Source: Plantago ovata
Taxonomy: Eukaryota > Streptophyta > Magnoliopsida > Lamiales > Plantaginaceae
Length of the DNA: 64,000 nucleotides
Reading direction: 5' to 3'
NCBI GenBank assembly: GCA_028274465.1
Contig: CM051456.1
Location: forward strand, 61,800,753 to 61,864,752
Within the stretch, counting starts at the first letter, position 1; every line of letters begins with the position of its first letter. The notes beneath the pieces are model-generated. The model did not search any database, had not been told where the DNA came from, and saw only the letters and a program-made list of their open reading frames with translations. Below are positions 55,531-64,000 of this stretch, piece by piece. The translations under genes were made by a program, and so were the position numbers.

Positions 55531-58500
55531 CAGAAATCGACATTGCCGATGACGAGGAATATGGAGAAGAATCCGTTGATGAAGTCTCCTCAGTGCTTAG
55601 CTTGGTTTCCACGTCCTTACTTGCGGATGTCGAGGTTGTTGGTCAAGAGGAAGTCGTGGAGGAGGTGATGACTGAATCCATTGCTTCACTTGAGTCAGAA
55701 AGTGATGGCGTGAGTTGTGTTGAGGTCGACGAGCCAATGTCTGAAGATTTTGGTGTCTCTGAATCAATTGCTGCAGATACTCTTGATCTTGACTCCTACG
55801 TTCTGGTCCATGCACTCACCTATGAGTTCCAAAGGAGTTTTGATCCTTTTTTCTATTTTTATTTTCCATCTGATTCCCTTGGTTATTTTTTAGATTTAGA
55901 TTTTATTGGTTTTGTTAATTTTAGTTTTCAGGGAATCATGGACTTGCTTGAGCAGATACGGAGAGGAGCCAAGGATGGTTCCCAAGATGCGAGGAGTACA
56001 GGAACGGATGCACAAGATTCGTTTCCATTTGATAATGGATAACATTAGTGGTAATGGTTGCATGTAGTTTAGTTTTATCGCTTTCTTGCATTGCATGCAT
56101 ATTTATTTTGAGCATGTCATTGTGTTTTATTTCATGTTTTCGTATGTTTTTGGTGATGAAATAGGTTTTAAGATGATAATTTTGTGTTATGGTAGGAAAA
56201 AGGCGTCACCAGGAGCCTGGAGTTGCCAGGCGAACCGCCCCCCACGTGGGGCGATTCTCCTGGCAAGTCCAGACAACCTGGGACTTTCTGGACGCCCCAG
56301 GCGAATTGCCCCCCACCGGGGGCGGTTCTCCCCGGGTGTCCAGAAACCTGGGACGTTCTGGACGCCCCAGGCGAATCGCCCCCCACCTGGGGCGGTTCGC
56401 CCCGGGTATCCAGAAACCCGAAGTTCCGGATTTTCGTTTGGAACCCCAATTTTCTCCTATTATGCTAAATTATTGATCTTTTTACCTATTTTATCGCCCG
56501 TTTTGGTTTCTCACGAGTTTCCTTGAGTCATATAGGTTACAGGTACAAGTTGCTCTCACCTTAAATCCACTTTTGACGTTCGGGACGAGCGACGACGTTC
56601 AGGTTTTGGGGGGGTTATCGCTGGCTATCTCTATACTTGTTTTGCTTATGATAAACTCGTGAAACCTTTTGTTTGCATTTGCATTTGCACGTTTACCGCT
56701 TTCTTAGTATTTAGTTGCATACACTACATTCATCCTAGTAGAGTTTTGCATGTTTTTGTGTGGAGTTTATTGCCAAATGTTTTGAACTTTTTTATTGGGG
56801 GATTAAGTAGTTATGACCTTTGACCATGCGTTCCATCTCTATGAATTTGTTTGAGGTTTTTCTCGCTTGGCTTGTCACATTATATATGCACTTAGTTAAG
56901 CTTGGTAGTCTCGACATCACTTAGTGGTGTTTTCTCTACTGCGGTTCACGAAGGCCTTTATAATAAGATGATGCATGTTAGAGTCTTGTGGTGGTTCTCC
57001 CGTGTAATTATGTACCTAAGAGGCAACAAGTCTTCACCTTGCTTTGAGATTGCTAAATGCCTAAGAAGGAGGTAGTGTGAGATTGTGTGATCCTTTGTTT
57101 GAAACCTATTCTAACGAATAGGTTTGGGGAGGGGGTTATGCTATCATTATGACTTGTTTTTTCGAGTTTGAGTGTTGTGATTTGTTTTCCTTTTTCGTAA
57201 AGTTTGTGCTCCAACCTATTATTTCGAATAGGTTTGGGGATGTCGTTTGTGAGTCATTATAATTTCTTTTTCGTTGTGCTACTGCTGGCTATATACAAAA
57301 AAAGAAAGAAAAAAGAAAAAATCGGAAAAAAAGAAAAAAGAAAAAATTACAGAAAAAAGAAAAAAATCTGGAAAAAAAAATAAAAAAGAAAAGACCCCAA
57401 AAAAAGCAAAGAAGGGTCCAAAGAAAGCCAAAAAGCAGTTTAGCGAAGTGTTTGTCTCGTTTTTCAATTTTGTAATGTTCATAATCGAGTTGTAAAGTGT
57501 GTCTTTTGTTTGTTTGAGTGTCATCTGTTCTAGACCACCGTCGTCCTGCCATTCAGGAAGTGGTAATAGTTTATGACTTTGCTTGAGAGATGGGTAGAAT
57601 AAGGGAGTGTGATCTTTTAGGGAACCCTCCTTCGTTTGATGAGAGCCAGTATTGGTTCGACCTCTTTGAGGGAAAGTCTTAACTTGGTGAACAGTAGTAA
57701 GTCCTCAGTTTCATAGGCACGGGACAACCATTCGTATTTTAACATATTTCATTACGTCGTCACTGACTAGGTCCAGGTAGAGAATTTTACGAGAGACTAT
57801 CTTGTTTAACATAGTGCATATGTGAATGTGTATGAGTCAATCGAGACATTCTTCAACCAATATCCATGTTATGATTTGTATGTCATTGTTCATAAGTTTT
57901 TGATAGACTCAATAGATTAGTTCATTTCATTTCGCATGAGACTCCATTTTGTGTGTTGCATTGGTTTTTTGCATTAGAGTCTAGCTTAGTTGCTTGAGGA
58001 CAAGCAAAGGTTCGGTTTGGGGAGTTTGATGAACGTGTATTTTACACTTTCATTCGAGTCTTTTTCACAAATTTAGCTATCCTCTAGGTTAATTTAGCTT
58101 ATATTTTAGTGCATTTTATTAGAATTGTGTCACGTTTCCATTTTCTTTGCATTTTTCAGGTTTTAGGTAAAAAAACGTATTTTTATGGGCAATATTGATG
58201 AAGAGGACGAAGTTTTGGTGTTTCGAGGACATTCGTGATGTATCCAGAAGGTTCCGGATGAGATTTCAGGCCTAGGGGACGAGTTTCAAGGCTTAAAGGT
58301 CACTAGAAGGCAAAATCCGAGTCCGAAAAGGAAAAGAAGACCAAAATGTCGCTCCCACCGACCTGGATGTCCCAGGCGAACCGCCTGGGACATGGGGCGA
58401 ATCGCCCCACACCAAGCGAACCGCCTAGCACCGGGGGCGGTTCGCCTAGGGGGTTTCGACAACTATATATATGTTTGCCTATTTTCTACGTTTTGCATAC

Positions 58501-60634
58501 CTTTTCACCTTATTTTGAGAGACAAATTCTCCAGAGCCTGTTCTGGGAATTATTAGCATAGAAGACTCTTTTTCTTATTGATTTGGAAGCTTAAGCATAG
58601 AAATTGGACATCTTTGATTCTCGATTCTTGCTTGTGAGTTAGCAATTCATCGGAGATTGACAACCTTCGTTGGTAACTTGTATCTCACGATTTTTCTGCT
58701 TTTATTTATATCATTCAACATGTTTTCATTCAATCTTGCTTTGATTCTTGTTGATTGCAATTTATCTATGAGTAGCTAAATCTATCGTTGGTGATAGTAT
58801 GTGATTTCTTAGCTAGGGTTCTTGATTATGCATGAGTGGCTTCGCGTGTTTAAGACTTGATTTATTGTCTTATTTCTTTGATCTATCTAAGCCATCTATC
58901 TTCGTAGTGTTGAATTGAAAGGAACAAATAGGACAATTCACGATCATAGATTTCTATACAAACTTCAAGTACTTCATGCATGATTATTACCCGTTGCTTT
59001 GAATGATCATACTATCACTAACTTCCATTATATTGATAAGAAAAACCTGTGCTTTGCTTGATTCCTGATTTATAGTTTAAGTTAAATTAGATAAAGCTAG
59101 TTATAGTCCTTAGAGATCGACAGTCGGGGTTATTTTACTTCTACACTACGTGCCTAGGTTTTCATTGTAGTTGTGAGTTGCCTTTGGCTGAAAACAAATT
59201 TATTTGATTAATTGAGTCTGACAATCTCGTTTATCATGAGAAAAATTTGCTCGAAGCTCAGGTCACTGATGCAAACCTAGAGGAAGATGAAATCTTCGAT
59301 GAAGATTATCAAAGAGCAGTCGAAAATAGCATTCAAATTAATATGGCTGGAACACAACATTTAGACATTGCTCAATCTTCAGGAGTGAAAACTTTGGAAG
59401 AATCCTCCCTTCCACCTACTACTGGTGAAACTCCAGTTGTTGAGTCTCAAGAGTTGCTCTCACAAACCACTCAACAAAAAGAATCTGAGGCAAAAGACCT
59501 TGGAGTCAAGGGTGCTGGTCTTGATGAACCTGATGAAGAGGAAGATTTATCAGATTTCTCAGCACCTGAGGAAGAAAAGAAGTGGAAATTCCTCCAGCAT
59601 CCATCAATTCTAATGAAGGAGATGATGAAAGAAACAGGTTGCTGAGAAATGAGGACCAGTTTGCCACTGAGCTAAAAGCTCACTCACTTGCTCCCTCTAT
59701 GGTGCCTTTCTCAAGCGTTGAGGATTTTACACAAACAATAAGGCACTAATGGCTGTTCATAAAGCATGCCAAGAAAAGGATGATGCACTGCTTGCTGAAA
59801 GTCCACTCAATATCGAAAAGATACTGACCACTGTGCTAAAACGCACTACTACTCTCACCATACCTCAGAAAGATATCAGTCTACATCACAAGAGCTATGA
59901 AGATGATGTCAGTAAAGCACTAAAGCTTGCTAAAAGTGAATTAACAAAGGCTCAGGCAATTATGGAAGATAAAATCAACAATGAGCGAAGACATGAGGAG
60001 AATCTGACGTTTATCAATGAATAATTGTCAAAGTTTACTTCTGATTAGCAAGACATGATTCTTAAGTACAACAGCCTTCATTCTCTTGCTGAAAATTGCA
60101 ACGAGTTTTTCTCTGCTTACATCAAACCGATGTTGCAATCCATGTTTAAGGGGGAAGATACACAAAAAAAAAAATGTCAAAACACATGTCATCTACTACT
60201 CCCTCTCCTGCTCTGCTGAAATTTCCTGGACCACCACCAACGGAACCTCTTGCTGAAATAGAGCAAAGTTCTAAAAGGAAAGCTGAAACAGACTCTGAAA
60301 GAAGTTCAGCAAATCCAAAAAGGAGAAGAACTGCTGCTGATACTTCAGAGAACTGCCAACTTGAGAGTCATCAAGGAAATAATGATGATGATGATGACAG
60401 AACTATTGCTCAGGTTATCAAAGCAAAGCCCATCAATGCCAAGACTCAATCTGGCAACACAAAATTGCTATCTTCGGGTTCTTCAGCAAGGAACAAAGAT
60501 AGTAATTCCAAGCAAAGAAGAAGACAAAGAAGGACCATTGAACAAGAGGCAAACAGAGGAAAAGCTCGAGGAGCTGTTGGCTTGGGTGTACAATACACCA
60601 AAACAAGCAACAATGAGACCACTCAAAGTGTGAT
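55531..60634 (+). repeat. tandem duplication, copy 2
   Basis: Second copy of 50427-55530. It starts in the E5 Gag-like frame (MLSLVSTSLLADVEVVGQEE at 55593), repeats the palindromic GC region (56211-56414), hairpin units, A-rich tract, conserved 3' block and PPT, then a second 3' LTR, and ends in the env-like frame. Confidence 0.95.
58027..59236 (+). repeat. E5 3' LTR, copy 2 (in the tandem duplication)
   Basis: 1,210 bp and virtually identical to 52924-54133. With the 5' LTR, E5 thus appears with three LTRs. It is followed by the same TGAGA. Confidence 0.94.
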
Positions 60635-61244
60635 CAGAAAAAGACAAGGCTTTTTCATCTTAAAGCTTGATGATCTCCTTGCCAATGATCACTTCCCAAA
60701 ACCAGTCCTTGAGAAAATGGACAAATGGAATGTGATTAAAGTTGCGAGCAAAGAAAGAGATCCTTGTCCACTGGATACCTTTGAAGACAGAAACCTTTGG
60801 CTTGATGTTGAGGTTAAAACTAGAAGGATGGCTTTGTCAAAAGACATGAGAGATCAGCCACCTTATTTTAGGCTAATTGATATCACTCACTACTATGATG
60901 ATATCCTTAAAAAGGCAAGACCAAAGCTAATGGTGACTCCATATGAGCTATTCTATCTCACAAAAGAAGATGCTGATGAAGATATAAGATATATGGAGAA
61001 AATCTATAAGAAGTACAATCTAAGTGATCTCCAAAACCGACATGCGTGCTGCTGGGGACTTCACATTTGGACTGAAGTTTTGAAAAGACAAGATTCCTCA
61101 GCAGACCACAAGCTAATTTGCAGACTTGCAAGGGATATGCAACTTCAAGTCAGAAAGCTTCTCGAAGATTATGAATCAGAGTGTGAAGAATTTCCTAAGC
61201 TTGCTGGTGAAAGCTTGAAGGATGTTTACCAAGATTGCTTCTAG
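59237..61244 (+). pseudogene. copia-1 env-like frame, carboxy-terminal part
   Basis: Copy-2 continuation that runs into the element's true 3' end. The open part 60174-61244 (356 aa) has a basic double nuclear-localisation-like motif (KRKAETDSERSSANPKRRR), an arginine-rich block (SKQRRRQRRT), and a conserved end domain (about 60640-61200) with FFILKLDDLLANDHFPKP, CCWGLHIWTEVLKRQ and LQVRKLLEDYESECEEF, matching copia-2 38810-39355. Charged and soluble-looking, not membrane-like. Upstream part broken. Confidence 0.82.
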
Positions 61245-61517
61245 ATTTCTCTCAGATAGTCGAGTCTTTACTTTTGATTGTTGCTTGCTGAGTTATCTCA
61301 TGCTTTTATGTAAACCTACTTTGAAATATAACTTTTAGTAATCAATTGCTTTTGGTCAATTTTATTCAATTTTTTTATTATGCAAGTTATCTATGCTTAC
61401 TGTTTGATTACTTCAAGTATAATTTGCATCACTCAACTGATTTATTCAACATCAGAAACTTATAAAAAGTTGTAATTAATTTAGCCATGGATTGCTAACA
61501 TCAAAAAGGGGGAAATT
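61245..61517 (+). other. copia-1 3' noncoding end and polypurine tract
   Basis: AT-rich, with TTTAGCCATGGATTGCTAAC shared with copia-2, then the polypurine tract AAAAAGGGGGAAAT before the LTR. Confidence 0.88.
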
Positions 61518-63026
61518 TGTTAGGAAACTTGTAATTCTGATGAGCAATTAACCATGCTAAATTAAGTAAAGTCCAGTAACTAGTACACTTAAGATCCATA
61601 GGAATTTAGAATTTTAAGGACATTGTAAAAGAGAAACGTTTGCTGAAAGACTTAGTGTAGGTACTAGTTAGGTTCTTAAACTTGCTCATGATGTACTTTA
61701 TTTTTAAACAATCTATTGAAGACCTGGAACCGCTCAGAAAATACAAAATTCGAAGACTGAAGACTTAGAAGAATTCTGAGAAAGGTATCTACAAAGGCAC
61801 ATGTTGCTTCAGAAAGTGAGATTCTCAGCAACAACCTGCATAAGTGAAAATCTATATGACAGAGTAGGTTGTGTCTGCTGAAACTGAGATTGACCACTTG
61901 CTGACAACGTATGTGACCTCCTTGCTGAAGAAGTACTTGCATTTTGGCTCCAACGTTCATATTTGAATTTGATTCAAAGAACATTAAATTCAAAGTTAGC
62001 ACGCGAAGAACATGAAGACAAGAAGACAAATGAAGAGCGCTGCTGAAAGTACAAAAGCAAGATAGTGACATGTTAAGGTACAAGCCTTAGAATTTGAAAT
62101 TCAAACGGCTCCCTTGAGACAATATAAATAGAAGACCTTAGGTTGAGTAGAAGGGTGTGTCAACAACGTGATCAAACTCTCACTTGTGCTTTAAAACACT
62201 CAAATCCTTCTCTACCCTTTACTGCCTATTGATCCGTTCCTAGACTTAAGCTTGAAACAAAGCTACTTGTGAAGAAGTAGAACATTGAAAGCTAAGAAAT
62301 TAGTTAAGTGTTCTTTCTTCTAAACAAGAACAAGTCTTGACACCAGAAACAACAAACTTGCTTACTGCAAAGTATTACAAGTTGTGTTTCTTTAGATCAC
62401 TTATTATAGCTGTAAAGTTATATTCAAGTCATCTCATCCCGAACCTCTCTAACTTATCAACACCCTTATTCAGGCGTGGAATTCAGGGGGAACTAATCAA
62501 GCATAGTTTTGCTGATTAAGTGTCCCAAGTTTGGTGGAGAACAAGGTTTAGTTCTCAAGTTTTAGGTTGGAAACAAGGCAAGTGTGCTTTGGTTTATGAG
62601 AATCATTAGTGATAGGATTTGTAACGAACCTCATATCTTATCATAGTGGATTCAGTCCTAGAAATGACAAAGTGTATTAGTTGAGAGATTACGCCACTCT
62701 CAGGTACCACTATAAAAGTGTTTGTGTGATTTACATTTCTGTAGTTACCTTTCAGCAAGCTATTGTGTTTTACACTATTTATTTGCTCACTTGCTGAAAC
62801 TAGCTTTCTGACAAAAACACATATTGTAAAAGGCTTCAGCACTCTGTTTTTAAGTATCAACAAACTTGTCTCTGAAACGTAACAAGCATTTGATGAGAAA
62901 GTTAAGTACCAGCAAACTCATTACTGAAAAGTAATAAGTACTTGCTGAGAATGTTTTAAACGAAGAAAATTTAGAAAAGACCATTCACCCCCTCTAGTCT
63001 TTTCTTGTTGTTTAAAGGGACCAACA
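61518..63026 (+). repeat. copia-1 3' LTR
   Basis: 1,509 bp, TGTTAGGAAACTTG to GGGACCAACA. TATA box at 62123-62131; hairpin unit at 62920-62935 intact, the upstream one (62868-62883) worn. It abuts the LINE coding sequence at 63027. Confidence 0.94.
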
Positions 63027-64000
63027 CTTTCGGATAAGGTGAACAAACATGGTGATAAACTTTCTTAGCAGATATCAAACCATCCAAGGAGGGCGCCCAA
63101 ACACGGGTATCTAGAACCATCCCTAGATGAAAGGAATTAAGGAAATAATATCTTTGGAGATACTCGGAAAAGCCACACAAAACTCCTCGAGAAGATATCA
63201 ATTACCATTGACCCAATAGTCTGAGATAGGGAACTCAAAGTGGTGTAGTAGATTCTCAGAAATGTTAATACGATCGGCAATGCAATATCCAAGCCAATTG
63301 TCAAGCCAAAAACGCACATTTGAATTGGATTTAGGTAGCCAACGAGAGTTATCACAAAGAGATGGAAAGCAAGCCTTGAAACTAAACCAAATTGAAGAGG
63401 CCACATAAGCGCGCAACTTATGGTTGCGAAGAAATCGATGATGGAAGATGTCCAAATAAGGCTCCTTAATGTTCCAAATATCCCAACTGAGACTAGAGAG
63501 ATAGGCTAGATTGGAGACCTCAAGAGAACGAAGATAGCCCCTCCTTTGAGTATATCTCCAGTGCAAACAAAATTTTGGATGCTCGCATTCAAACATTTGA
63601 AGAGAGAAAGAGCCCATCTATAAATCACCATGGAATGAACAAAGGAGCCTTGAATAACTGATTGTACCAAACAAACACGTCCCGCCAAGGACAAAGAGGA
63701 ATCTTTCCATTTGGTTAACTTATTGTTGATAGTATCCGCCAAGGCTTGCAGATGAGAAAATCTCGGGGAGCCACGAAAAAGAGGAACATCCAAATAAGTG
63801 AAAGGGAGGTTGCCTTCCGAAATACCAAAAATCTGATGAAGTCGCGACCTTTTCGATACCAAAAGGAAGGAACTAAAAGAAACTCGGGATTTATTTGGAT
63901 TAAAGAATTGCCTCGACCAGGAGGCATAAAGGCTCAGAATCCGAATGATCTCCTTGGAATTAGCTAAAGTAGCCCTGCAAAAAATAATGACATCATCTGC
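63027..64000 (-). pseudogene. L1-type LINE, reverse transcriptase end and zf-RVT region
   Basis: Minus strand, entering from the right edge. The first codons read ADDVIIFCRATLANSKEIIR, so the catalytic ADD of the palm sits at the window end; then thumb-like text (TYLDVPLFRG, NNKLTKWKDSSLSLAGRVCL) typical of plant LINE reverse transcriptases. Near 63540 a frameshift, with a small deletion, moves the reading to RSLEVSNLAYLSSLSWDIWN, continuing through NVRFWLDNWLG to about 63200. A further frame change leads to DTRVWAPSLDGLISAKKVYH, the zf-RVT region, which is cut by the copia-1 3' LTR at 63026. At least two frameshifts: an old, dead copy. The missing 3' end is not found left of copia-1. Confidence 0.88.

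Larger units (their letters stand above)
3452..63026 (+). mobile_element. copia-1: Ty1/copia Sirevirus-like element with nested insertions
   Basis: The outermost LTR element of the window. Parts: 5' LTR remnant 3452-4829, tRNA-Met primer site 4832-4843, Gag region 4955-6580, Gag-Pol linker 15457-16392, integrase region 41245-42390, RNase H region 43644-44365, a 3' env-like frame (45305-48491, then 54134-55530 and 59237-61244), polypurine tract 61504-61517 and 3' LTR 61518-63026. Sirevirus assignment rests on the AAAAAGGGGGAAATT tract, the TGGTATCAGAGC primer site, the long Gag with CCHC knuckle and the large extra 3' frame. It is broken in several places, most of the reverse transcriptase is absent, and E1, copia-2, a remnant LTR and E5 sit inside it. 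Its left end is incomplete, so no target duplication can be checked. Confidence 0.9.

Noticed and set aside
50427-60634. Duplication by unequal recombination between E5 LTRs
   Set aside because: The joint at 55531 lies in the gag-like and env-like frames, not in an LTR; only CAGAAA is shared.

Overview
The window is nuclear DNA from a flowering plant, most likely a eudicot, and consists almost entirely of nested transposable elements. I see no host gene, rRNA, tRNA gene or CRISPR array. The plant assignment rests on Ty1/copia Sirevirus-type and Ty3/gypsy Athila-type elements, primer-binding sites matching plant tRNA-Met and tRNA-Asp 3' ends, a CACTA-type terminus rich in TCCGTCGCTA words, and an L1-type LINE. 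I cannot name the species.

Layout. Positions 1-2351 are the 3' half of a diverged Athila-like element (E0) that runs off the left edge. Positions 2352-3009 hold unassigned DNA and a degraded CACTA terminus, and 3010-3451 is unassigned. Positions 3452-63026 are one Sirevirus-like element (copia-1), inserted into a minus-strand LINE whose remains fill 63027-64000. Copia-1 contains: E1, an Athila-like non-autonomous element (6624-15456); copia-2, a second Sirevirus (16398-41244, 5-bp duplication CTGTA); a remnant copia LTR with an inverted Athila LTR scrap (42401-43637); and E5, an Athila-like element (48492-54133). Copia-2 contains E2 (19463-35298, duplication AACAG). E2 contains E3 (21030-31617, duplication AGAGC). 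E3 contains E4 (26216-28463, duplication TGGTG). The deepest nesting is six layers: LINE, copia-1, copia-2, E2, E3, E4. Last of all, a 5,104-bp segment crossing the E5/copia-1 boundary was duplicated in tandem (50427-55530 and 55531-60634) and is almost unchanged since.

How the parts work. The Athila-like elements carry LTRs of about 1.2-1.3 kb (TGATGAA...TTCATCA ends) and a tRNA-Asp primer site. They have either a full Gag-protease frame (E1, E3) or a short Gag-like frame (E2, E5), and E1 also has a second plant-specific frame. None has reverse transcriptase or integrase, so all would need proteins from an unseen partner. They share a complex noncoding 3' region with repeated hairpins that look like copies of the polypurine tract, an A-rich tract closed by a GACCC/GGGTC stem, and GC-rich palindromic islands both upstream of the LTR TATA box and inside the element. 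The copia elements have LTRs of about 1.5 kb, a tRNA-Met primer site, Gag with a zinc knuckle, integrase, RNase H, and a very long extra reading frame after pol (env-like by position). That extra module seems to have its own TATA box, a hairpin upstream of it, a central polypurine-like tract and three intron-like in-frame segments. All coding regions of the LTR elements are broken fossils except short stretches.

Candidate novelties are therefore features of these element families: the palindromic islands, the hairpin-PPT repeats, the internal promoter and in-frame introns of the copia 3' gene, the paired GAAA-loop hairpins in the copia LTRs, and the fresh 5.1-kb tandem duplication. Divergence figures are counts by eye and approximate.
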